Below, in pieces: positions 46,505 to 59,354 of a stretch of DNA of 64,000 bases. The notes under the pieces are model-generated. The model was not told where the DNA came from and searched no databases. It saw nothing but the letters and a program-made list of their open reading frames with translations. The DNA comes from Hydractinia symbiolongicarpus (lineage: Eukaryota; Cnidaria; Hydrozoa; Anthoathecata; Hydractiniidae). Made by a program: the position numbers and the translations under genes. The DNA lies in NCBI RefSeq assembly GCF_029227915.1, contig NC_079887.1, forward strand, positions 26,659,650-26,723,649, given 5' to 3'. How positions within the stretch are numbered: position 1 is the stretch's first letter; each line of letters opens with the position of its first letter.

Positions 46505-48540
46505 TATGCGTTTTAGTGGTGAAAAAATCATTTAAAAAATCGTTCGGGAAATGAGTTTACTCCCTGGGTACTTTCTTTATATACTTTTGACTATACGGGC
46601 CAAGCCCCGGATTCACGGGAAAACGCGGGATTTCATTTGCCGGCGATTAAACCTCTTTCATTAACCGTCTCATCAAAAATGAAAACATTTTTGAAAACTA
46701 CAAGTTTCATGCGTTTTAGTGGTGAAAAAATAATTTAAAAAATCGTTCGGGAAATGAGTTTACTCCCTGGGTACTTTCTTTGTATACTTTTGACTATACG
46801 GGCCAAGCCGGGATTTACGGGAAATCGCGGGTTTTCGTTTGCCGGCGATTAAACTGCTTTTATTCAGCGTCTCATCAAAAATGAAAACATTTTTGAAAAC
46901 TACAAGTGTCATGCGTTTTAGTGGTGAAAAAATAATTTAAAAAATCGTTCGGGAAATGGGTTTACTCCCTGGGTACTTTCTTTGTATACTTTTGACTATA
47001 CGGGCCAAGCCGGGATTTACGGGAAATCGCGGGTTTTCCTTTGCCGGCGATTAAACTTCTTTTATTCAGCGTCTCATCAAAAATGAAAACATTTTTAAAA
47101 ACTACAAGTCTTATGCGTTTTAGTGGTGAAAAAATAATTTAAAAAATCGTTCTGGAAATGAGTTTACTCTCAGGGTACTTTCTTTGTATACATTCGACTA
47201 TACGTGCCAAGCCTGGGATTTACAGGAAATCGCGGGTTTTCGTTTGCCGGCGATTAAACTTCTTTTATTCAGCGTCTCATCAAAAATGAAAACATTCTTG
47301 AAAACTACAAGTCTCATGCGTTTTAGTGGTGAAATAATAATTTAAAAAATCGCTTGGGAAATGAGTTTACTCCCTGGGTACTTTCTTTGTATACTTTTGA
47401 CTATACCGGCCAAGCCCGGGATTTACGGGAAGTCGCTGGTTTTCGTTTGCCGGCGATTAAACTTCTTTTATTCAGCGTCTCATCAAAAATGAAAACATTT
47501 TTGAAAACTACAAGTCTCATGCGTTTTAGTGGTGAAAAAATCATTTAAAAAATCGTTCGGGAAATGAGTTTACTCCCTGGGTACTTTCTTTATATACTTT
47601 TGACTATACGGGCCAAGCCCCGGATTCACGGGAAAACGCGGGATTTCATTTGCCGGCGATTAAACCTCTTTCATTAACCGTCTCATCAAAAATGAAAACA
47701 TTTTTGAAAACTACAAGTTTCATGCGTTTTAGTGGTGAAAAAATAATTTAAAAAATCGTTCGGGAAATGAGTTTACTCCCTGGGTACTTTCTTTGTATAA
47801 TTTTGACTATACGGGCCAAGCCGGGATTTACGGGAAATCGCGGGTTTTCGTTTGCCGGCGATTAAACTGCTTTTATTCAGCGTCTCATCAAAAATGAAAA
47901 CATTTTTGAAAACTACAAGTGTCATGCGTTTTAGTGGTGAAAAAATAATTTAAAAAATCGTTCGGGAAATGGGTTTACTCCCTGGGTACTTTCTTTGTAT
48001 ACTTTTGACTATACGGGCCAAGCCGGGATTTACGGGAAATCGCGGGTTTTCCTTTGCCGGCGATTAAACTTCTTTTATTCAGCGTCTCATCAAAAATGAA
48101 AACATTTTTAAAAACTACAAGTCTTATGCGTTTTAGTGGTGAAAAAATAATTTAAAAAATCGTTCTGGAAATGAGTTTACTCTCAGGGTACTTTCTTTGT
48201 ATACATTCGACTATACGTGCCAAGCCTGGGATTTACAGGAAATCGCGGGTTTTCGTTTGCCGGCGATTAAACTTCTTTTATTCAGCGTCTCATCAAAAAT
48301 GAAAACATTCTTGAAAACTACAAGTCTCATGCGTTTTAGTGGTGAAATAATAATTTAAAAAATCGTTTGGGAAATGAGTTTACTCCCTGGGTACTTTCTT
48401 TGTATACTTTTGACTATACCGGCCAAGCCCGGGATTTACGGGAAGTCGCTGGTTTTCGTTTGCCGGCGATTAAACTTCTTTTATTCAGCGTCTCATCAAA
48501 AATGAAAACATTTTTAAAAACTACAAGTCTCATGCGTTTT
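46505..48540. repeat. 5-monomer HOR, 1,013 bp, two copies
   Basis: Units of about 46,505-47,517 and 47,518-48,530 match at 1,013 bp. They share AAAATCATTTAAAA (46,525 and 47,538), the D-type AAAACGCGGGATTTC, GTTTTCCTTTGCCGG, CTCTCAGGGTAC with GGATTTACAGG, and GACTATACCGGCC with GTCGCTGG. Differences are rare: TTTGTATAATTTT near 47,795 against TTTGTATACTTTT, and CGCTTGGG at 47,351 against CGTTTGGG at 48,364. The 64-codon frames at 47,354 and 48,367 are the same monomer in the two units. Confidence 0.89.
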
Positions 48541-48917
48541 AGTGGTGAAAAAATAATTTAAAAAATCGTTGGGGAAATGAGTTTACTCCCTGGGTACTTT
48601 CTTTGTTTACTTTTGACTATACGGGCCGAGTCCGGGATTTACGGGAAATCGCAGGTTTTCGTTTGCCGGCGAATAAACTTCTTTTATTCAGCGTCTAATC
48701 AAAAATGAAAACATTTTTGAAAACTACAAGTCTCATGCGTTTTAGTGGTGAAAAAATAATTTAAAAAATCGTTCGGGAAAAGATTTTACTCCCTGGGTAC
48801 TTTCTTTGTATACATTTGACTATACGGGCCGAGTCCGGGATTTACGGGAAATCGCGGATTTTCGTTTGCCGGCGATTAAACTTCTTTTATTCAGCGTCCC
48901 ATCAAATATGAAAATAT
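48541..48917. repeat. Linker satellite monomers between HOR blocks
   Basis: About two monomers join the 5-mer and 6-mer blocks: one with CGTTGGGGAAATG, TTTGTTTAC and GGCGAATAAAC, the next with AAAAGATTTTACTCCC and an E-type tail CGTCCCATC. They resemble 45.9-46.3 kb. Nothing other than satellite sequence is present. Confidence 0.75.
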
Positions 48918-51350
48918 TTTTGAAAACTACAAGTCTCATGCGTTTAGTGGTAAAAAAATAATATAAAAAATCGTTCGGGAAATGAGTTTACTCCCTGGGT
49001 ACTTTCTTTGTATACTTTTGACTATACGGGCCAAGCGCGGGATTTACTGGAAATCGCGGGTTTTCGTTTGCCGGCGATTAAACTTCTTTTATTCAGCGTC
49101 TCATCAAAAATGAAAACATTTTTAAAAACTACAAGTCTTATGCGTTTTAGTGGTGAAAAAATAATTTAAAAATTCGTTCTGGAAATGAGTTTACTCCCTG
49201 GGTACTTTCTTTGTATACTTTGACTATACGGGCCGAGTCCGGGATTTAGGGAAATCGCAGGTTTTTGTTTGCCGGCGATTAAACTTCTTTTATTCAGCGT
49301 CCCAACAAATATGAAAATATTTTTGAAAACTACAAGTCTCATGCGTTTAGTGGTAAAAAAATAATATAAAAAATCGTTCGGGAAATGAGTTTACTCCCTG
49401 GGTACTTTCTTTGTATACTTTTGACTATACGGGCCAAGCGCGGGATTTACGGGAAATAGCGGGTTTTCGTTTGCCGGCGATTAAACTTCTTTTATTCAGC
49501 GTCTCATCAAAAATGAAAACATTTTTAAAAACTACAAGTCTTATGCGTTTTAGTGGTGAAAAAATAATTTAAAAAATCGTTCTGGAAATGAGTTTACTCC
49601 CTGGGTACTTTCTTTGTATACTTTGACTATACGGGCCGAGTCCGGGATTTAGGGAAATCGCAGGTTTTTGTTTGCCGGCGATTAAACTGCTTTTATTCAG
49701 CGTCTCATCAAAAATGAAAACATTTTTGAAAACTACAAGTCTCATGCGTTTTAGTGGTGAAAAAATAATTTAAAAAATCGTTCGGGAAATGAGTTTACTC
49801 CCTGGGTACTTTCTTTATATACTTTTGACTATACGGGCCAAGCCCCGGATTTACGGGAAAACGCGGGATTTCATTTGCCGGCGATTAAACCTCTTTCATT
49901 AACCGTCTCATCAAAAATAAAAACATTTTTGAAAACTACAAGTTTCATGCGTTTTAGTGGTGAAAAAATAATTTAAAAAATCGTTCGTGAAATGAGTTTA
50001 CTCCCTGGGTACTTTCTTTGTATACTTTTGACTATACGGGCCAAGCCGGGATTTACGGGAAATCGCGGGTTTTCGTTTGCCGGCGATTAAACTGCTTTTA
50101 TTCAGGGTCTCATCAAAAATGAAAACATTTTTGAAAACTACAAGTCTCATGCGTTTAGTGGTAAAAAAATAATATAAAAAATCGTTCGGGAAATGAGTTT
50201 ACTCCCTGGGTACTTTCTTTGTATACTTTTGACTATACGGGCCAAGCGCGGGATTTACTGGAAATCGCGGGTTTTCGTTTGCCGGCGATTAAACTTCTTT
50301 TATTCAGCGTCTCATCAAAAATGAAAACATTTTTAAAAACTACAAGTCTTATGCGTTTTAGTGGTGAAAAAATAATTTAAAAATTCGTTCTGGAAATGAG
50401 TTTACTCCCTGGGTACTTTCTTTGTATACTTTGACTATACGGGCCGAGTCCGGGATTTAGGGAAATCGCAGGTTTTTGTTTGCCGGCGATTAAACTTCTT
50501 TTATTCAGCGTCCCAACAAATATGAAAATATTTTTGAAAACTACAAGTCTCATGCGTTTAGTGGTAAAAAAATAATATAAAAAATCGTTCGGGAAATGAG
50601 TTTACTCCCTGGGTACTTTCTTTGTATACTTTTGACTATACGGGCCAAGCGCGGGATTTACGGGAAATAGCGGGTTTTCGTTTGCCGGCGATTAAACTTC
50701 TTTTATTCAGCGTCTCATCAAAAATGAAAACATTTTTAAAAACTACAAGTCTTATGCGTTTTAGTGGTGAAAAAATAATTTAAAAAATCGTTCTGGAAAT
50801 GAGTTTACTCCCTGGGTACTTTCTTTGTATACTTTGACTATACGGGCCGAGTCCGGGATTTAGGGAAATCGCAGGTTTTTGTTTGCCGGCGATTAAACTG
50901 CTTTTATTCAGCGTCTCATCAAAAATGAAAACATTTTTGAAAACTACAAGTCTCATGCGTTTTAGTGGTGAAAAAATAATTTAAAAAATCGTTCGGGAAA
51001 TGAGTTTACTCCCTGGGTACTTTCTTTATATACTTTTGACTATACGGGCCAAGCCCCGGATTTACGGGAAAACGCGGGATTTCATTTGCCGGCGATTAAA
51101 CCTCTTTCATTAACCGTCTCATCAAAAATAAAAACATTTTTGAAAACTACAAGTTTCATGCGTTTTAGTGGTGAAAAAATAATTTAAAAAATCGTTCGTG
51201 AAATGAGTTTACTCCCTGGGTACTTTCTTTGTATACTTTTGACTATACGGGCCAAGCCGGGATTTACGGGAAATCGCGGGTTTTCGTTTGCCGGCGATTA
51301 AACTGCTTTTATTCAGGGTCTCATCAAAAATGAAAACATTTTTGAAAACT
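48918..51350. repeat. 6-monomer HOR, 1,211 bp, two copies
   Basis: Units of about 48,918-50,128 and 50,129-51,339 match at 1,211 bp. They share GGGATTTACTGG (49,039 and 50,250), AAAAATTCGTTC, CGTCCCAACAAATATG (CCCAAC at 49,301 and 50,512), GGGAAATAGCGGG, TATACTTTGACTATAC (three T, one fewer), the D unit and CGTTCGTGAAATG. I found no clear difference between units in the lines compared. Each unit contains E-type tails (GTTTAGTGG) and one D monomer. Confidence 0.9.
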
Positions 51351-53565
51351 ACAAGTGTCATGCGTTTTACTGGTGAAAAAATAATTTAAAAAATCGTTCG
51401 GGAAATGAGTTTACTCCCTGGGTACTTTCTTTGTATACTTTTGACTATACGGGCCAAGCCGGGATTTACGGGAAATCGCGGGTTTTCGTTTGCCGGCGAT
51501 TAAACTTCTTTTATTCAGCGTCTCATCAAAAATGAAAACATTTTTAAAAACTACAAGTCTTATGCGTTTTAGTGGTGAAAAAATAATTTAAAACATCGTT
51601 CTGGAAATGTGTTTACTCACAGGATACTTTCTTTGTATACTTTTGACTATACGGGCCGAGTCCGGGATTTACGGAAAATCGCGAATTTTCGTTTGCCGGC
51701 GATTAAACTTCTTTTATTCAACGTCTCATCAAAAATGAAAACATTTTTAAAAACTATAAGTCTCATGGGCTTTAGTGGTGAAAAAATAATTTAAAAAATC
51801 GTTCTGGAAATGAGTTTACTCACAGGGTACTTTCTTTGCATACATTCGACTATACGTGCCAAGCCCGGGATTTACGGGAAATCGCGGGTTTTCGTTTGCC
51901 GGCGATTAAACTTCTTTTATTCAGCGTCTCATCAAAAATGAAAACATTTTTAAAAACTACAAGTCTGATGCGTTTTAGTGGTGAAAAAATAATTTAAAAA
52001 ATCGTTCGGGAAATGAGTTTACTCCCTGGGTACTTTCTTTATATACTTTTGACTATACGGGCCAAGCCCCGGATTTACGGGAAAACGCGGGATTTCATTT
52101 GCCGGCGATTAAACCTCTTTCATTAACCGTCTCATCAAAAATAAAAACATTTTTGAAAACTACAAGTTTCATGCGTTTTAGTGGTGAAAAAATAATTTAA
52201 AAAATCGTTCGTGAAATGAGTTTACTCCCTGGGTACTTTCTTTGTATACTTTTGACTATACGGGCCAAGCCGGGATTTACGGGAAATCGCGGGTTTTCGT
52301 TTGCCGGCGATTAAACTGCTTTTATTCAGGGTCTCATCAAAAATGAAAACATTTTTGAAAACTACAAGTGTCATGCGTTTTACTGGTGAAAAAATAATTT
52401 AAAAAATCGTTCGGGAAATGAGTTTACTCCCTGGGTACTTTCTTTGTATACTTTTGACTATACGGGCCAAGCCGGGATTTACGGGAAATCGCGGGTTTTC
52501 GTTTGCCGGCGATTAAACTTCTTTTATTCAGCGTCTCATCAAAAATGAAAACATTTTTAAAAACTACAAGTCTTATGCGTTTTAGTGGTGAAAAAATAAT
52601 TTAAAACATCGTTCTGGAAATGTGTTTACTCACAGGATACTTTCTTTGTATACTTTTGACTATACGGGCCGAGTCCGGGATTTACGGAAAATCGCGAATT
52701 TTCGTTTGCCGGCGATTAAACTTCTTTTATTCAACGTCTCATCAAAAATGAAAACATTTTTAAAAACTATAAGTCTCATGGGCTTTAGTGGTGAAAAAAT
52801 AATTTAAAAAATCGTTCTGGAAATGAGTTTACTCACAGGGTACTTTCTTTGCATACATTCGACTATACGTGCCAAGCCCGGGATTTACGGGAAATCGCGG
52901 GTTTTCGTTTGCCGGCGATTAAACTTCTTTTATTCAGCGTCTCATCAAAAATGAAAACATTTTTAAAAACTACAAGTCTGATGCGTTTTAGTGGTGAAAA
53001 AATAATTTAAAAAATCGTTCGGGAAATGAGTTTACTCCCTGGGTACTTTCTTTATATACTTTTGACTATACGGGCCAAGCCCCGGATTTACGGGAAAACG
53101 CGGGATTTCATTTGCCGGCGATTAAACCTCTTTCATTAACCGTCTCATCAAAAATAAAAACATTTTTGAAAACTACAAGTTTCATGCGTTTTAGTGGTGA
53201 AAAAATAATTTAAAAAATCGTTCGGGAAATGAGTTTACTCCCTGGGTACTTTCTTTGTATACTTTTGACTATACGGGCCAAGCCGGGATTTACGGGAAAT
53301 CGCGGGTTTTCGTTTGCCGGCGATTAAACTGCTTTTATTCAGGGTCTCATCAAAAATGAAAACATTTTTGAAAACTACAAGTGTCATGCGTTTTAGTGGT
53401 GAAAAAATAATTTAAAAAATCGTTCGGGAAATGAGTTTACTCCCTGGGTACTTTCTTTGTATACTTTTGACTATACGGGCCAAGCCGGGATTTACGGGAA
53501 ATCGCGGGTTTTCGTTTGCCGGCGATTAAACTTCTTTTATTCAGCGTCTCATCAAAAATGAAAAC
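50955..53565. repeat. 5-monomer HOR, 1,013 bp, ~2.6 copies
   Basis: Units of about 50,955-51,967, 51,968-52,980 and a partial 52,981-53,565 match at 1,013 bp. They share the D unit (ACGCGGG at 51,072, 52,085 and 53,098), ATTCAGGGTC, GTGTCATGCG, AAACATCGTTCTGG, ATGTGTTTACTCACAGGATAC and ATTCAACGTC with CTATAAGTCTCATGGGC. The third unit has CGTTCGGG and TTTTAGTGG where the first two have CGTTCGTG and TTTTACTGG. The first unit lies inside unit 2 of the 1,211-bp HOR, so two unit sizes share sequence here. Confidence 0.88.
52015..52217 (+). repeat. Representative subfamily D monomer (203 bp)
   Basis: D units carry CTTTATATAC in place of CTTTGTATAC in most copies, CCAAGCCCCGG, GGGAAAACGCGGGATTTC, CATTTGCCGGCG and TTTCATTAACCG. 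Copies with this full signature are confined to the right part of the window (about 46.6, 47.6, 49.9, 51.1, 52.1, 53.1 and 55.1 kb). Partial relatives lie near 55.7, 60.8, 62.0, 62.8 and 63.8 kb. The TTTCATTAA segment is shared with subfamily C, which suggests a common ancestor or gene conversion between C and a B-type unit. D marks one monomer per unit of the 1,013- and 1,211-bp HORs. Confidence 0.85.
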
Positions 53566-56500
53566 ATTTTTGAAAACTACAAGTCTCATGGGCTTTAGTG
53601 GTGAAAAAATAATTTAAAAAATCGTTCGGGAAATGAGTTTACTCCCTGGGTACTTTCTTTGTATACTTTTGACTATACGGGCCGAGCCCGGGATTTACGG
53701 GAAATCGCGGAATTTCGTTTGCCGGCGATTAAACTTCTTTTATACAGCGTCCCATCAAATATGAAAATATTTTTGAAAACTACAAGTCTCATGCGTTTAG
53801 TGGTAAAAAAATAATATAAAAAATCGTTTGGGAAATGAGTTTACTCCCTGGGTACTTTCTTTGTATACTTTTGACTATACGGGCCAAGCCCGGGATTTAC
53901 GGGAAATCGCGGGTTTTCGTTTGCCGGCGATTAAACTTCTTTTATTCAGCGTCTCATCAAAAATGAAAATATTTTTAAAAACTACAAGTCTTATGCGTTT
54001 TAGTGGTGAAAAAATAATTTAAAAAATCGTTCTGGAAATGAGTTTACTCCCTGGGTACTTTCTTTGTATACTTTTGACTATACGGGCCGAGTCCAGGATT
54101 TACGGGAAATCGCAGGTTTTCGTTTGCCGGCGTTTAAACTTCTTTTATTCAGCGTCTCATCAAAAATAAAAACATTTTTAAAAACTACAAGTCTCATGCG
54201 TTTTAGTGGTAAAATAATAATTTAAAAAATCGTTCGGGAAATAATTTTACTCCCTGGGTACTTTCTTTGTATACATTTGACTATACGGGCCGAGTCCGGG
54301 ATTTACGGGAAATCGCGGATTTTCGTTTGCCGGCGATTAAACTTCTTTTATTCAGCGTCCCATCAAATATGAAAATATTTTTGAAAACTACAAGTCTCAT
54401 GCGTTTTAGTGGTGAAAAAATAATTTAAAAAATTGTTCGGGAAATGATTTTACTCCCTGGGTACTTTCTTTGTATACATTTGACTATACGGGCCGAGTCC
54501 GGGATTTACGGGAAATCGCGGATTTTCGTTTGCCGGCGATTAAACTTCTTTTATTCAGCGTCCCATCAAATATGAAAATATTTTTGAAAACTAGAAGTCT
54601 CATGCGTTTAGTGGTAAAAAAATAATATAAAAAATCGTTCGGGAAATGAGTTTACTCCCTGGGTACTTTCTTTGTATACTTTTGACTATACGGGCCAAGC
54701 CCGGGATTTACGGGAAATAGCGGGTTTTCGTTTGCCGGCGATTAAACTTCTTTTATTCAGCGTCTCATCAAAAATGAAAACATTTTTAAAAACTACAAGT
54801 CTTATGCGTTTTAGTGGTGAAAAAATAATTTAAAAAATCGTTCTGGAAATGAGTTTACTCCCTGGGTACTTTCTTTGTATACTTTGACTATACGGGCCGA
54901 GTCAGGGATTTAGGGAAATCGCAGGTTTTTGTTTGCCGGCGATTAAACTGCTTTTAATCAGCGTCTCATCAAAAATGAAAACATTTTTGAAAACTACAAG
55001 TCTCATGCGTTTTAGTGGTGAAAAAATAATTTAAAAAATCGTTCGGGAAATGAGTTTACTCCCTGGGTACTTTCTTTATATACTTTTGACTATACGGGCC
55101 AAGCCCCGGATTTACGGGAAAACGCGGGATTTCATTTGCCGGCCATTAAACCTCTTTCATTAACCGTCTCATCAAAAATGAAAACATTTTTGAAAACTAC
55201 AAGTTTCATGCGTTTTAGTGGTGAAAAAATAATTTAAAAAATCGTTCGGGAAATGAGTTTACTCCCTGGGTACTTTCTTTGTATACTTTTGACTATACGA
55301 GCCAAGCCGGGATTTACGGGAAATCGCGGGTTTTCGTATGCCGGCGATAAAACTTCTTTTATTCAGCGTCTCATCAAAAATGAAAACATTTTTAAAAACT
55401 ACAAGTCTGATGCGTTTTAGTGGTGAAAAAATAATTTAAAAAATCGTTCTGGAAATGAGTTTACTTACAGGGTACTTTCTTTGTATACATTCGACTATAC
55501 GGGCCAAGCCCAGGATTTACGGGAAATCGCGGGTTTTCGTTTTCCGGCGATTAAACCTCTTTCATTAAGCGTCTCATCAAAAATGAAAACATTTTTGAAA
55601 ACTACAAGTCTCATGCGTTTTAGTGGTGAAAAAAAAATTTAAAAAATCGTTCTGGCAATGAGTTTACTCCCTGGGTACTTTCTTTGTATACATTTGACTA
55701 TACGGGCCAAGCCTCGGATTTACGGGAAAACGCGGGATTTCGTTTGCCGGCGATTAAACCTCTTTCATTAAGCGTCTCCTCAAAAATGAAAACATTTTTG
55801 AAAACTACAAGTCTCATGGGCTTTAGTGGTGAAAAAATAATTTAAAAAATCGTTCGGGAAATGAGTTTACTCCCTGGGTACTTTCTTTGTATACTTTTGA
55901 CTATACGGGCCAAGCCAGGGATTTACGGGAAATCGCGGGTTTTCGTTTGCCGGCGATTAAACTTCTTTTATTCAGCGTCTCATCAAAAATGAAAATATTT
56001 TTAAAAACTACAAGTCTTATGCGTTTTAGTGGTGAAAAAATAATTTAAAAAATCGTTCTGGAAATGAGTTTACTCCCTGGGTACTTTCTTTGTATACTTT
56101 TGACTATACGGGCCGAGTCCAGGATTTACGGGAAATCGCAGGTTTTCGTTTGCCGGCGATTAAACTTCTTTTATTCAGCGTCTCATCAAAAATAAAAACA
56201 TTTTTAAAAACTACAAGTCTCATGCGTTTTAGTGGGAAAATAATAATTTAAAAAATCGTTTGGGAAATGAGTTTACTCCCTGGGTACTTTCTTTGTATAC
56301 TTTTGACTATACGGGCCGAGTCCAGGATTTACGGGAAATCGCAGGTTTTCGTTTGCCGGCGATTAAACTTCTTTTATTCAGCGTCTCATTAAAAATGAAA
56401 ACATTTTTGAAAAATAAAATTCTCATGCGTTTTAGTGGTGAAAAAATAATTTAAAAAATCGTTCGGGAAATGAGTTTACTCCCTGGGTACTTTCTTTGTA

Positions 56501-57382
56501 TACTTTTGACTATACGGGCCGAGTCCGGGATTTACGGGAAATCGCGGATTTTCGTTTGCCGGCGATTAAACTTCTTTTATAGAGCGTCCCATCAAATATG
56601 AAAATATTTTTGAAAACTACAAGTCTCATGCGTTTAGTGGTAAAAAAATAATATAAGAAATCGTTCGGGAAATGAGTTTACTCCCTGGGTACTTTCTTTG
56701 TATACTTTTGACTATACGGGCCAAGCCCGGGATTTACGGGAAATCCCGGATTTTCGTTTGCCGGCGATTAAACTTCTTTCATACAGCGTCCCATCAAATA
56801 TGAAAATATTTTTGAAAACTACAAGTCTCATGCGTTTAGTGGTAAAAAAATAATATAAAAAATCGTTCGGGAAATGAGTTTACTCCCTGGGTACTTTCTT
56901 TGTATACTTTTGACTATACGGGCCAAGCCCGGGATTTACGGGAAATCGCGGGTTTTCGTTTGCCGGCGATTAAACTTCTTTTATTCAGCGTCTCATCAAA
57001 AATGAAAATATTTTTAAAAACTACAAGTCTTATGCGTTTTAGTGGTGAAAAAATAATTTAAAAAATCGTTCTGGAAATGAGTTTACTCCCTGGGTACTTT
57101 CTTTGTATACTTTTGACTATACGGGCCGAGTCCAGGATTTACGGGAAATCGCGGGTTTTCGTTTGCCGGCGATTAAACTTCTTTTATTCAGCGTCTCATC
57201 AAAAATGAACACATTTTTGAAAACTAGAAGTCTCATGCGTTTTAGTGGTGAAAAAATAATTTAAAAAATCGTTCGGGAAATGAGTTTACTCCCTGGGTAC
57301 TTTCTTTGTATACTTTTGACTATACGGGCCAAGGCCGGGATTTACGGGAAGTCGCGGGTTTTCGTTTGCCGGCGATTAAACT
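53566..57382. repeat. Mosaic satellite block, right side
   Basis: The monomers are mainly B and E, with D-like units at 55.1 and 55.7 kb and a single C unit at 55,535. The stretch 53,820-54,200 recurs at about 55,850-56,230 (offset 2,026 bp) and 56,870-57,200 (a further 1,013 bp), marked by ATGAAAATATTTTTAAAAAC. One E-type monomer is duplicated side by side (TTTTACTCCC near 54,243 and 54,446). The stretch 54,660-55,200 resembles 49,400-49,950 (offset 5,261 bp, marker GGGAAATAGCGGG). No gene or mobile element is visible. Confidence 0.77.
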
Positions 57383-59354
57383 TCTTTTATTCAGCGTCTC
57401 ATCAAAAATGAAAACATTTTTGAAAACTACAAGTCTCATGCGTTTTAGTGGTGAAAAAATAATTTAAAAAATCGTTCGGGAAATGAGTTTACTCCCTGGG
57501 TACTTTCTTTGTATACTTTTGACTATACGGGCCGAGTCCAGGATTTACGGGAAATCGCGGATTTTCGTTTGCCGGCGATTAAACTTCTTTTATAGAGCGT
57601 CCCATCAAATATGAAAATATTTTTGAAAACTACAAGTCTCATGCGTTTAGTGGTAAAAAAATAATATAAGAAATCGTTCGGGAAATGAGTTTACTCCCTG
57701 GGTACTTTCTTTGTATACTTTTGACTGTACGGGCCAAGCCCGGGATTTACGAGAAATCGCGGGTTTTCGTTTGCCGGCGATTAAACTTCTTTTATTCAGC
57801 GTCTCATCAAAAATGAAAACATTTTTAAAAACTACAAGTCTCATGCGTTTTAGTGGTGAAATAATAATTTAAAAAATCGTTTGGGAAATGAGTTTACTCC
57901 CTGGGTACTTTCTTTGTATACTTTTGACTATACGGGCCAAGGCCGGGATTTACGGGAAGTCGCGGGTTTTCGTTTGCCGGCGATTAAACTTCTTTTATTC
58001 AGCGTCTCATCAAAAATGAACACATTTTTGAAAACTAGAAGTCTCATGCGTTTTAGTGGTGAAAAAATAATTTAAAAAATCGTTCGGGAAATGAGTTTAC
58101 TCCCTGGGTACTTTCTTTGTATACTTTTGACTATACGGGCCGAGTCCGGGATTTACGGGAAATCGCGGATTTTCGTTTGCCGGCGATTAAACTTCTTTTA
58201 TTCAGCGTCCCATCAAATATGAAAATATATTTGAAAACTACAAGTCTCATGCGTTTAGTGGTAAAAAAATAATATAAAAAATCGTTCGGGAAATGAGTTT
58301 ACTCCCTGGGTACTTTCTTTGTATACTTTTGACTATACGGGCCAAGCGCGGGATTTACAGAAAATCGCGGGTTTTCGTTTGCCGGCGATTAAACTTCTTT
58401 TATTCAGCGTCTCATCAAAAATGAAAACATTTTTAAAAACTACAAGTCTTATGCGTTTTAGTGGTGAAAAAATAATTTAAAAAATCGTTCTAGAAATGAG
58501 TTTACTCCCTGGGTACTTTCTTTGTATACTTTCACTATACGGGCCGAGTCCGGGATTTAGGGAAATCGCAGGTTTTTGTTTGCCGGCGATTAAACTGCTT
58601 TTATTCAGCGTCTCATCAAAAATGAAAACATTTTTGAAAACTACAAGTCTCATGCGTTTTAGTGGTGAAAAAATAATTTAAAAAATCGTTCGGGAAATGA
58701 GTTTACTCCCTGGGTACTTTCTTTGTATACTTTTGACTATACGGGCCGAGTCCAGGATTTACGGGAAATCGCGGATTTTCGTTTGCCGGCGATTAAACTT
58801 CTTTTATAGAGCGTCCCATCAAATATGAAAATATTTTTGAAAACTACAAGTCTCATGCGTTTAGTGGTAAAAAAATAATATAAGAAATCGTTCGGGAAAT
58901 GAGTTTACTCCCTGGGTACTTTCTTTGTATACTTTTGACTGTACGGGCCAAGCCCGGGATTTACGAGAAATCGCGGGTTTTCGTTTGCCGGCGATTAAAC
59001 TTCTTTTATTCAGCGTCTCATCAAAAATGAAAACATTTTTAAAAACTACAAGTCTCATGCGTTTTAGTGGTGAAATAATAATTTAAAAAATCGTTTGGGA
59101 AATGAGTTTACTCCCTGGGTACTTTCTTTGTATACTTTTGACTATACGGGCCAAGGCCGGGATTTACGGGAAGTCGCGGGTTTTCGTTTGCCGGCGATTA
59201 AACTTCTTTTATTCAGCGTCTCATCAAAAATGAACACATTTTTGAAAACTAGAAGTCTCATGCGTTTTAGTGGTGAAAAAATAATTTAAAAAATCGTTCG
59301 GGAAATGAGTTTACTCCCTGGGTACTTTCTTTGTATACTTTTGACTATACGGGC
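57383..59354. repeat. 6-monomer HOR, 1,214 bp, ~1.6 copies
   Basis: Sequence at 57,383-58,140 recurs at 58,597-59,354 with a 1,214-bp offset. Markers are TTTATAGAGCGTCCC, ATAATATAAGAAATCG, GACTGTACGGG with TTTACGAGAAATC, CCAAGGCCGGG with GGGAAGTCGC, and ATGAACACATTTTTG with ACTAGAAG. The paired frames at 57,647/58,861 (reverse) and 57,881/59,095 (forward) are the same monomers in the two copies. The second copy stops at about 59,354, where it passes into the run of 203-bp monomers. Confidence 0.87.
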
